A DNA stretch of 64,000 bases, taken from assembly GCF_036323735.1 (NCBI RefSeq), contig NC_086026.1, positions 51,474,539 through 51,538,538 of the forward strand, in the 5' to 3' direction. The notes under the pieces are model-generated. The model ran no database searches, was not told the DNA's origin, and was given only the letters and a program-made list of their open reading frames with translations. Numbering within the stretch: the stretch's first letter is position 1; the number at the start of each line of letters is the position of its first letter. The DNA comes from Rattus norvegicus (lineage: Eukaryota > Chordata > Mammalia > Rodentia > Muridae). Made by a program: the position numbers and the translations under genes. Below, piece by piece: positions 56,398-64,000 of this stretch.

Positions 56398-57110
56398 CTG
56401 AGGAAGAAAGGGATAAGGTTAGACCCATGTGCTGCACCTGAGGCAAGAGCAAGCTCAGCTTCCACTGCTGGTATAGACGGAACTAACTGGACTTGGCAAA
56501 GTCACTCCTTCTTTATCTGCAAGTTTGAAATTGTAAGACAGTCCATACCCACGAAGAAAAATATAAATACCATGCGCGTGGGACCTGATGGCTATGGCTA
56601 GAAGACTCGGACATTTATACAGGCAAGGGAAGCCCTTAGAATCTGGGTACAATGGTATGATACTGAAATGTGGGACATCGCCCCTGCCGCTCCTCTTTGA
56701 ATGACTCTACCTTATAGAGCAGTCTGTGGTGCAGGCCCCTATGAATCCAGTAGATCAACATGTCGGTGAAGAAGAGGAAGGAGATCACGCTCATGATGAG
56801 ATGAATCCAGCCTGAAAGAGACCACACAGAACAAGTCGGCGTTGGGCTCCAGGGTCACTGTTCCCTTTCCACAGGTCCCCATGCAGAAGGGGACCCTAAA
56901 CTCAAACACGAGCTACTCCTTACAGGTTCATCTCCCTTTGCTACCCACAACTGGTTACTTTCCTCCTCTTCCCTTCCTCCCCCTCCTCCTCCTCCCCCCC
57001 TTCTCCCCACTCCTCACAAAACAATTTGAGACGTTCTACCTTTCATTACTTTTGAAATATTTAACTTTTACCTGCTATGCAAAACCATAAAAAATGCCCA
57101 GATTTTTTCA

Positions 57111-57146
<36 letters not shown>

Positions 57147-59663
57147 CTTTATTTTCTGAGACACAGTTTCTCTGTGTAGCCCTGACTATCCTGAAACTCT
57201 CTATAGATCAGGGTAGACTTATACTCAGAGATTCGCCTGTCTCTGCCTCCCAATGAAAGGGGTGGTACCAGGACACCACCAAGCTCTGGTATTAACTTTA
57301 TTACTTTTCAATTATGTGTATGTGTGTGCATGTGAATGCCAGAGGCTCTGGCTCCCTGTGGCTGGAGTTACTGGCAGCTGTGATCTACCAATGTGGGTGC
57401 TGGGATCTGAACTTGGGTCCTCTTAACTGCTGAGCCATCTTTGTGGCACAAGTATATCTTAATTAAACTACAAAGAAGCCCATGGGACAGGACAGTCCCA
57501 CTGGTTTCCTTCACCTCGGCTTTCCTAAGCCTTATCACTGTACATGACCTCCTTGCCTGGAGCTTAATTTCCCACTAAATACCTTAACTCTAGAAACTCC
57601 CTCCTTAATGAGCCACTTTCTGGGCTCTCCAGCCTCATGCTCCTGGGACTTTGTCCACCTGGCCGACGCACTCAACCTCCCCCCAGGGCCTATGGCCCCT
57701 TCCCCGCCCCCCCCGACTCTGGCTCACCCTGTTCTCAGTGTCTACAATTCCTTGTCCTTGATTTTGCTCATTCTCTCACGCATTATCTTCTAATCAACGA
57801 CCTCCTGCTTTGAGAGCATCCTCCGGTATCAGCACACCTGGGCTCAAGCCTCTGACTCACCATCTATTTGCTGGGCTTACGGACACGTTCCTGACTCTCT
57901 CTTCCCTGCTGCGTCCCTTTCTAAGAGCAGCCAGGTAATATGGACCTGGGATCTCAGCACTGGTGAGTTAGAAACAGCCAGTCACACTGGACAAATTAGT
58001 AAACTCCAAGCCAATGAGAGACTCTGTCTAGACTTGGCCAGGTGGTACAGCCCTTAATCCCAACACTTGGGGAGGCAGAGGTGGATGGATCTCTGTGTGT
58101 TTGGGGCCAGCCTGCTTCTCCTTAAGTGAGTTCCAGGCCAGCCAGGGCTACAAATCAAGGCCCTGTCTAACCACAAACAAAACATACAAACAAACAAAAA
58201 ACAGAAGGTAAAGAGTAATCCTCAAGATGACATTTGAGCATTTGAGGTAGCCCTTGGCCTTTTGTGCACAGGTGCTCTTAGAGCCTCCTGGTATCCGCTC
58301 ACCATTTGGAAAGTCTCCTATGTCATCATAGAGTTTGCTGTAACCCCTCAGCTCCAGCAGGAACAATGACACAGTGGGGATGCTGATCCAAGGCAAAGAC
58401 TTGACAGTGAACATGATCTCTCGAGAGACTTGATTCTGCAGATCAAAGTTCCAATTACTTTAAAAAGTCACAGAAATCAGTGGATTTTTAAATGTTCTGT
58501 CTGTTCTTGGGATCTGGTGCATGTCAGGCAAGAACTCTACTACTGAACTACATTCCTACCTCTCAATTTTTTCTCTTTTCCTCAGATTTTATTTTTAATT
58601 AAGTGTATATGCGTGTGTCCATGCATGCGTGCGTGTGGGTGAGCATGTGTGTAAACAGGAGCACGTGAGCACACTGTCTGCAGAGGCCAGAAGATCCCGG
58701 AGAGCTGGCATTCCAGGCAGCTGTGAGCTGTCAACGTGTGTGCTAGGTACCAAACCTGGGGTCCTCTGCAGAAATAAAATACAGTTAAGCTCACGTTTCA
58801 GGTCCACTGAGTTCTCTTTTATACTAAAAGGCTTACTTCCCAACCTTCTCCCGTGAAGAGCTGAATGTACAGAAACGTGGAAGGAATCATTCCTTGACAC
58901 CAACCAAAGCAGCAAGCACCTTCCCTTCTGAACACTTCTCTCTTCCTCACCAAAGCTGTCTGCTGAGTTTCTGTGTAAGGAATAATCTTCAGATGAACTT
59001 CCCTCCCCAGCTCCTCTCAGTGCGGGGGTCTGACCAATGCCAGAAACAGTCTCAGAGAACTGTTCCAACCTGACGAGGATCAAATCTCAACTGCTGAACG
59101 TGGATCCCTGGGTCAGCCACAGAGAAGCACACACGACAAAAAAACACCCTTCAGTTTGCAAAAGCTAGAGAGTAAAATATCCGCACAAGAACAGTAATTA
59201 TAAGACTCCATTCATTCACCAGGATCGGCAAAACCGTTCTCATCTGTGTACCAGGTGAAGTAAGATTCCAGGCTAATGGAAAACAACAAGATCCCCGTCT
59301 TAGAATGCAAGAAGGGAAGAGGTTATTAATCATTACAAAAATAGCCAACCCCTTTACGGGCTTGATTTCAAAATTTTTATTTACATATCACTCAAAAGAT
59401 TCACGGATATAGCATCTTTTTTATGGTAACCGAAGCTGGAAGAAATCTCTTACCTTTAAAAACTGTGGGTGTTTCATTAATGAATGGTCATAGACAAAAT
59501 AATAGCTAAGGGTCGCGCAGAAGAAGTAGAGGATGTAAGCACCCAGGTTGGTGACAACCAGGAGACTAACAGTTTGTCGGATGATGTTGTCCTCGGGCCA
59601 TGTGGCTGGATACACATAGGGAGTGAAGAAATAGTAGTCGGCAGCACTGAGAACCAGGTCCAT
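55942..59663 (-). CDS. Sc5d: Sc5d, sterol C5-desaturase (lathosterol oxidase), coding span of four exons
   Basis: Sc5d introduces the C5-C6 double bond of lathosterol to give 7-dehydrocholesterol, the penultimate step of cholesterol synthesis, in the ER membrane using O2, a di-iron centre and cytochrome b5. The coding sequence joins complement of 59663-59454, 58435-58303, 56811-56711 and 56397-55942, giving 70 + 44 1/3 + 33 2/3 + 151 codons plus stop, 299 residues in all, which is the mammalian length. The start MDLVLSAADYYFF is followed by a membrane segment near residues 33-55, another near 79-95, one near 119-137 and a hydrophobic stretch near 180-202. Metal-binding histidines are HX3H (138-142), HX2HH (151-155) and HX2HH (229-233). 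Splice phases are 0, 1 and 0, all with GT/AG. I see no frameshift or stop, so the gene looks intact. Identification rests on recognising the protein family and is very secure. Confidence 0.97.
56711..56811 (-). CDS. Sc5d: Sc5d exon 4 with first histidine motif
   Basis: The acceptor is tctctttcag before GCTGGATT, and the donor is GTAGAG after CTCTATAAG. The 101-bp exon completes Gly115 and encodes residues 116-148, containing the membrane segment LIMSVISFLFFTDM and the HX3H motif HRGLHH (His138 and His142) of the di-iron site. Confidence 0.95.
57113..57141 (+). repeat. (ATT)n microsatellite in intron 3
   Basis: About nine ATT units. Confidence 0.9.
57143..57287 (-). mobile_element. B1 SINE in Sc5d intron 3
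   Basis: The plus strand reads 'gagacacagtttctctgtgt' to 'accaggacaccaccaagctc', a reverse B1 (sense relative to Sc5d), with the ATT repeat at its tail. Confidence 0.85.
57290..57450 (-). mobile_element. B3-type SINE in Sc5d intron 3
   Basis: 'tttcaattatgtgtatgtgt', 'gctgggatctgaacttgggt' and 'taactgctgagccatctttg' give a reverse B3. Confidence 0.8.
57451..58032. other. Unassigned part of Sc5d intron 3
   Basis: No repeat or exon is recognised; C/T-rich. Confidence 0.5.
58033..58200 (+). mobile_element. B1 SINE in Sc5d intron 3
   Basis: 'ttggccaggtggtacagccc', 'gtttggggccagcctgcttc' and 'aaggccctgtctaaccacaa' follow B1. It ends about 100 bp from exon 3. Confidence 0.88.
58303..58435 (-). 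CDS. Sc5d: Sc5d exon 3
   Basis: The acceptor is ctgcag before AATCAAGTC, and the donor is GT at 58302-58301 after AAT-G, so the intron that follows is phase 1. The exon encodes residues 71-114 plus the first base of codon 115 (NQVSREIMFTVKSLP to DDIGDFPN). The hydrophobic block WISIPTVSLFLLEL is a membrane segment. Length is 133 bp. Confidence 0.95.
58505..58562 (-). mobile_element. Old ID-like SINE remnant in Sc5d intron 2
   Basis: 'gggatctggtgcatgtcagg' and 'actctactactgaactacat' are the reverse of an ID-like tRNA head. Confidence 0.55.
58570..58778 (-). mobile_element. B3-type SINE in Sc5d intron 2
   Basis: 'attttatttttaattaagtg', a GT-rich middle, and 'taccaaacctggggtcctct' form a reverse B3 lacking the extreme head. 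Confidence 0.7.
58779..59453. other. Unassigned part of Sc5d intron 2
   Basis: No repeat or exon is recognised. Confidence 0.5.
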
Positions 59664-59671
59664 TGCAGTCC
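59454..59671 (-). CDS. Sc5d: Sc5d exon 2 (start codon exon)
   Basis: The acceptor is a pyrimidine-rich tract ending cttgcag before GGACTGCA, and the start ATG lies at 59663-59661, eight bases into the exon. The exon encodes residues 1-70, ending MKHPQFLK, and then reads GTAAGA at the donor. An upstream in-frame ATG in the intron (near 59771) would extend the frame, but it lies beyond the acceptor and its sequence has no counterpart in the protein family, so the start at 59663 is preferred. The exon contains the first membrane-spanning segment. Confidence 0.95.
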
Positions 59672-60179
59672 CTGCAAGACAAAGGGATGACAGTTCACTC
59701 CTCACCTGTTTCTGCAAAGCTCTGTATACAGTTTCCACTAAGAACAACCTTATGTGGTATGGAGTGGCCACCAGCCTCTCCAGGTGCGATCTTTGGCAGC
59801 AGAAACAATATCAATGTATCATCCCTGACCTCTTCCTATTTTCAACATTGTTGCAACTAGACATTGGTCACACGGCAGGGTCAGGATTCCCAAAAGATGG
59901 CATAACATGGTACAAGATGCCTTTGGATGGATTTCTTGTCCGTTTATCATCCTAAGATCTGGTGTAAGCACTAGTCATTACCACAAATGACTTGTGTGAT
60001 TTCCCATGAGGGTTTGCAACCTAGCTACCCATTCTACCATACTATCCTCACGCACACTCGCTTAATGACTTTCCAGCAGTTTCCCAATCATGCCACCAGG
60101 AGCAACATGATCAATGTTTAGCATTACTTCAACAGTAGCCTCCCTGACGGGGTTAAGTATCAATGTCTTTTTTGTGTTG

Positions 60180-60445
60180 GGCTGGGGAGATGGCTTAGTC
60201 AGCCAAGTGAAGAGCAAGGCATGGTGGCTTGTGTCTAAATAATCCCATTGGTGGCAAGATAGGAAGGAGAGACAGGAGGACCCTGGAACTTCCTGGTCAG
60301 CTAGCTCAGCCTACCTAGGAGAACTTTAGGCTAATGAAAGACACTATGTCACATAAAAGATGAAAGGTGCCCAGAGACAATAACTGAAGTTGTCCTTAGA
60401 CCTTCACATGTGTGCACATGCATGCATGTGCACATGTATGGGGGG
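60180..60445 (+). mobile_element. B4-type SINE in Sc5d intron 1
   Basis: 'gggctggggagatggcttag' head, B1-like middle 'ggcatggtggcttgtgtcta', and 'gctaatgaaagacactatgt' before a CA-rich tail. Confidence 0.8.
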
Positions 60446-60451
60446 GTGGAA

Positions 60452-60452
60452 G

Positions 60453-60500
<48 letters not shown>
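60452..60500 (+). repeat. (GA)n microsatellite
   Basis: A GA tract following the B4 tail. Confidence 0.93.
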
Positions 60501-60502
<2 letters not shown>

Positions 60503-60544
60503 GAGGGAGAGAATCTTCCAATTATTGTTTACATGATAAACATT

Positions 60545-60825
60545 TCTTTATAAAATTTATTTTTATTGGAGTTGGGGATTTAGCTCAGTGGTAGAGCACA
60601 AGGCCCTGGGTTCAGTCCTCAGCTCCAGGGAAAAAAATTATTTTTATTTTATGTGTGTATGTTTGCCTGACTATTGATGACATGGGTGCACATGCCTGCA
60701 GAGGCTAGGAGTTTATATCGACTCCCCTGGAGCTGGTGATTGTAAGATGCCTGAGGCGAACAGTGGGCGCTGGACTTGGGTCCTCTGCACATGTTAACTG
60801 CTGGGGCCTTTCTCTCTGGCCCTAC
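60545..60825 (-). mobile_element. B3-type SINE interrupted by an ID element
   Basis: Tail sequence 'aaaatttatttttatt' (to 60567) is repeated and resumes at 60638, continuing 'atgcctgcagaggctaggag' and 'ggacttgggtcctctgcaca' to the head. Confidence 0.8.
60568..60637 (+). mobile_element. ID SINE with internal deletion
   Basis: 'ttggggatttagctcagtgg' joins directly to 'agcacaaggccctgggttca', missing about 15-20 bases of the normal ID body between the boxes. ttatttttatt flanks it (60557-60567 and 60638-60648). Confidence 0.92.
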
Positions 60826-62492
60826 TAAACATTTATTTATGCTCGTCTCCCAACATCATTTTGTGCAAGGAGTAATTTTGAGAATAGATCTTTATGGGTG
60901 AACTATCCTATTGTGATTGCCAGGCCTATGCTAACTATGTAGGTAGTATATAAATGCTTGCTTTTCTAAGCACAACACTGCTTGGTGAGAAAGGCTGTCT
61001 TGTAGTTACAGTGCAGGAAAAGAAAATGCTATAAGCATCCTTTTCAGCATGAAGTTAAGGAGAAGAATGTACAAAAGACTTGTCTGGGTATAAAGAGTTC
61101 CCAAGGACCTCTAACTAGACTTTCAGACATTTTCTACTGTTCCTCTTTCTTTAATTCTAACATCTCCCTTCTTAATGCACCTATTACAGTGCACCGGCCT
61201 CCTAACACAATTTAACAGTCCCACAGTTATGCCAACTGATTTCAGGATCAGCGCAGCCTCTGTTGACGCCTGTCTACTTTTTCATTGTCAAGCCTACTTC
61301 ATGAAACACGGCTGGCGTTTCATTTTTCTCTCCTAGGCCATATTTTCGTAGTCACTTCCAGTTAACTGTCAAACTGTTCGTCTCCCCAATCCGTAAGTCA
61401 CGGATGGTGTTAGATCCTAGGCTCATTCTATAGGATGCATCAGACACACAGCACACACCAGCATCCCCCCTCACTACTGTCCTGTGCAGGAGTGACAGCA
61501 GCTCTATCCTTGCTGCCGCCCACAGGCTGACTTCAGACATTTCTGACCCTTTCCCCACCTCCAGAAGACACAGGCAGGAATACCTGGTATGTGACCCAAG
61601 AAACAATGGTTGTGTCAGCAGTCACTTGGTGTCAGGATCTACCATCAGATGAGTTCGAGGGTTGAACCTATGGGGAAAGAACAAAAGAACTATTTGGATC
61701 TCAGGACTTCCAGGCTTTGACACAGCCACTGCTCCTGTATTAAGTAAACCTTCACAGGCATGATCCGCTCACCGCTCTCCACAGGTATCGAACTGCTTTG
61801 TGCATCCTCAAGCAAAGGACGACAGTGCCAATTTCTCCACAACCCCTAGAGTAGCTTCAACACTAGTTGAAAGAATATCTTGGTGCATACTGGCTCCATA
61901 TTTACCTCGAGTATAACTGAGCACAACTTCATATGTTTGTAACACATTACGCATTTACTGTATCATGCTCTGTCTCTAACCTTTGGTCATTTTCACCCCG
62001 GATTTTTCAGCTTCTTCATTAAAAACCTTCCCTACCCCTCCCCTTCTCCCTCCAGCTCATTCTGTAAGCCACATTTCCTCTACAGCTTCCCAAGTGGCCA
62101 AACCCGTAAGTCTTGCAGCATCAACCCTAGCTAGGAGTTGTTTGCTAAGGAACTAGCCCTTTGCTCAATGTTTTCTCTCATTTCACCATGAAAAAATTAA
62201 TTTACATTAAATGTTACGTGCTCATTTCTCCATCATATATGCCACTGGTAACTAAAAAAAAAACAAAAACAAAAACACAATGTAGTCGGTATCAAGTGCT
62301 ATACAGTGATAAACACCCACATGTTCACATAATTTTGTACATAATTTTAAGGGTTCAACCCCTTAGAGTCAAAGAAAAGCCATGGACCCTAAGTTAAGTA
62401 GGTAGTTTTGCTGGAAACTGAAGTTTACTTTAAATATTATACTACCTTTGCAGAGAAAAAATTTCTTTTCTTTAAAACATGGTTAAAAATTA

Positions 62493-62605
62493 AATGGGCC
62501 TGCAGTGTAGTTCAGTGATATTCCTTCTGCCTCATGTGTCCAAAGCTTTGGTTCCTTCCCCAGCATCAGATAAATAAGTAAACAAATAAATAAATAAACA
62601 CACTA
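62493..62605 (+). mobile_element. Old ID-like SINE in Sc5d intron 1
   Basis: 'gggcctgcagtgtagttcag' and 'ttggttccttccccagcatc' keep ID box spacing, with an (AAAT)n tail. Confidence 0.6.
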
Positions 62606-63324
62606 TTATGCATAAGTGACTTGAAACTATTATATTTTTAACTAAGAAAAAAAGCACAGAAACAAGAGCTATCATTTATATATTTCAAAAAAAAAAAAAA
62701 AAACCAACCCACTATATATTATTTTAAGCCCTCCCCCACTCCCACCCTCTTTGGCTATGTGACCTGGAACTTCGATTCTCCTGCTTCAGTCTCCCGAGCT
62801 CTTGGATGCCCTGCCACACATCTCATCTGGCCTTCACACATTTAGAGAGGGAATGGAGAGGTTCTCCCATCTACAAGTCTATAAAGTGCGTACGTGTATA
62901 ATCTTAGTACACAGGACGCTGAAGGCACAGTGAGTTAACTCTGTTCTGCGAGGAGCAGTCGAGGCAAAGTAAAGGCCAGCGCCTGTTTTACCATGCACTA
63001 CCTCTCCAGAGTCACACACACAGAAAGGGAAGTCTGAGTTCTCCACATTAATTATATTAAACGACGAATGCAATAAGTCGGCAAGAGAGCAAGGGTCACA
63101 AGGCAAGCCCTTTAACACAACGATGGATGGCAGTGCAAACTCAGCAAACACATAAAGTGTTCAGTAAGTAACTTGGCCGCCGCGGAGGCCATGTTTCCAC
63201 TTGTACCACCTTCCAGTTTACTCGGCAATTAAAGCAAGGAGGCCAGTATGTGCGACTTTTTAATGGTGCTTAAAGTGTGCATGCTGCCGCTTGTAGTCTT
63301 CAAAAAGGCAGGGAGTGCCGGCCC

Positions 63325-63334
63325 ATCACCCCTT
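63325..63334 (+). promoter_or_regulatory. Second SRE-like site
   Basis: ATCACCCCTT matches the SRE-1 core at eight of ten positions and is in the same orientation as the site at 63556, 231 bp away. It lies in intron 1. It could be chance. Confidence 0.25.
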
Positions 63335-63555
63335 CCTAGGTCGCAGTAGGACGCTGGTTCACAACCTTGTGCCTTCTCCTGGAGAAGCCGGTGTCAAAGC
63401 AAAGCACCAGCGTTTCCCACTTCACCCCGGATGTGGGGTCCACAGCAACCTCTAGCACTGGCGGGAACCCAGCTCTCCTGGGCCAGGGTACTTCCCCGCC
63501 CCCACATAGCCTTGTCCCCATCGCAGGCCCCAGGGCTCAAGGTGTCCACCAAGCC

Positions 63556-63565
63556 ATCACCCCTC
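63556..63565 (+). promoter_or_regulatory. SRE-1-like site (candidate SREBP site)
   Basis: ATCACCCCTC matches the LDL-receptor SRE-1 (ATCACCCCAC) at nine of ten positions. It lies roughly 150-200 bp inside the gene from the likely start of transcription. Function is inferred from the motif and from the known sterol regulation of Sc5d. Confidence 0.4.
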
Positions 63566-63579
63566 CATGCTACCTGCGT

Positions 63580-63950
63580 TTTTAGCAGGGACGGTCACAC
63601 ACAGCTGCGGAGGATGCCATACAAGCGCCGGGCACCTGAGGACCCCTGGCGATCGCCCGCATGTCCTCCCACTCACCGCTGCCCAGCTGCCAGCGAACGG
63701 AACCTACCTGCCAGGCCCAGCAGCGCCGTAAGCCGCCGCTATACCGCCTGCGGAGTACCGGAGCTGAAGAGCCGGAGACACCGCCCGCTCAGCAGAGCCC
63801 CGCCCACATGCAGGCAGCCCGCCAATCAGCGGCCGGCGCCATAAGCTGATGTGACGGCGGATCGCGCGACTCGGACCCGCGCGGTCGCCGCGGTCACGTG
63901 GTAAGCCGCGTACGGGCCCCGCCCCCATCCCCTCTACCCGGACTATTCAG
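63580..63950 (-). promoter_or_regulatory. Sc5d: CpG-island promoter of Sc5d
   Basis: CpG dinucleotides are dense here and sparse in the rest of the window. Visible elements are GC boxes (63797-63807 and 63917-63926), a CCAAT box on the plus strand (63822-63826, reverse orientation relative to the gene), a TGACG half-site near 63852 and a GTCACGTG E-box (63893-63900) that suits USF/TFE-type factors. I see no TATA box at the expected distance. This is typical of a housekeeping sterol-pathway gene. NF-Y and Sp1 sites commonly co-operate with SREBP, and the family is a known SREBP-2 target; direct regulation here is inferred. Confidence 0.75.
63708..63830 (-). other. Sc5d: Probable non-coding exon 1 (5' UTR) of Sc5d; outer end uncertain
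   Basis: On the minus strand a strong donor, CAG then GTAGGTT, lies at 63708/63707 inside the CpG-rich region, 4 kb upstream of the start-codon exon. A second good donor, AGCG then GTGAGTGGG, lies at 63677/63676, so exon 1 could end at either. The transcription start is not visible. The reverse CCAAT box at 63822-63826 would put it near 63730-63770. Mammalian Sc5d genes have an untranslated first exon, which fits. Confidence 0.6.
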
Positions 63951-64000
63951 GCACTTCTTGATGCTGCTGCAGGCTGAAATGAGTTTTTCTTCCCACTTTG

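Larger units (their letters stand above)
59672..63707 (-). other. Sc5d: Sc5d intron 1 (about 4.0 kb)
   Basis: This intron runs from the promoter exon to the start-codon exon. It contains a B4 SINE, a GA microsatellite, a B3 SINE split by an ID element, an old ID-like element near 62.5 kb and an A17 run at 62688-62704. Stretches 59672-60179, 60830-62490 and 62705-63300 show no recognisable repeat or gene. SRE-like sites lie near the promoter end. Confidence 0.7.

Noticed and set aside
58595..59083. 162-codon minus frame within Sc5d
   Set aside because: It lies in intron 2 and partly in a B3 SINE; the flanking exons splice cleanly without it.
59664..59771. Upstream in-frame extension of Sc5d starting near 59771
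   Set aside because: It crosses the exon 2 acceptor into intron 1 and has no counterpart in the protein family.
63431..63928. Frames of 72-137 codons in the CpG island
   Set aside because: Stop-poor GC-rich promoter sequence; no conserved protein features.
1..64000. CRISPR array, prophage or bacterial operon
   Set aside because: No regularly spaced repeats, no bacterial-type coding density; the sequence is clearly mammalian.

Overview
The window looks like mammalian, specifically rodent and most probably rat, chromosomal DNA. It carries ID SINEs (BC1/tRNA-Ala derived) with near-consensus bodies and A-rich tails, B1, B2, B3 and B4 SINEs, a young 5'-truncated L1 with a perfect target-site duplication, long CA/GA microsatellites, and one spliced gene. 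ID elements in this condition point to rat more than mouse. There is no bacterial-style coding density; nearly all open frames are chance frames in repeats or non-coding DNA.

The only gene I can support is Sc5d (lathosterol oxidase / sterol C5-desaturase) on the minus strand at the right end. A CpG-rich promoter and non-coding first exon lie at about 63.6-63.95 kb, followed by four coding exons: 59454-59671, 58303-58435, 56711-56811 and 55942-56397. Joined, they give 299 codons, the family's usual length, with GT/AG at every intron and all three histidine clusters of the fatty-acid-hydroxylase superfamily. The 3' UTR probably ends near 55.34 kb at a tandem AATAAA.

The remaining ~55 kb lies downstream of Sc5d. 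In mammals Sorl1 follows Sc5d on that side, so this is probably Sc5d-Sorl1 intergenic DNA. It contains young repeats (L1 at 0.2-1.7 kb; B2 at 25.4 and 47.2 kb; ID at 28.6 and 50.6 kb), many copies of a rodent medium-reiterated LTR-like repeat, including a provirus-like arrangement at 42.6-45.1 kb, old mammalian repeats (MIR, L2, a MaLR LTR, old L1, a URR1-type hAT transposon), and several repeat-free stretches that look like conserved regulatory elements (9.6-10.2, 15.6-15.9, 21.6-22.1 and 38.4-38.7 kb).

The most unusual structure is a pair of ~260-277 bp inverted arms (22731-23007 and 24188-24447), about 94% identical by hand alignment and separated by ~1.18 kb, which no repeat family I know explains. 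Also notable are a 29-G homopolymer at 12.1 kb, a GGGCT/GGGGT switch-like minisatellite at 28.3 kb, a 44-bp minisatellite inside a dispersed repeat and split from the rest of it by an ID insertion at 50.4-50.7 kb, an exact CTCF-core match at 52.8 kb, and SRE-like sites just inside Sc5d.

Repeat calls were made by recognising consensus sequences from memory. Family names are firm for L1, B1, B2, ID, MIR and URR1. They are tentative for B3 versus B4 sub-families and for the rodent medium-reiterated (RMER/BGLII-like) repeats. Ends of old repeats are approximate.
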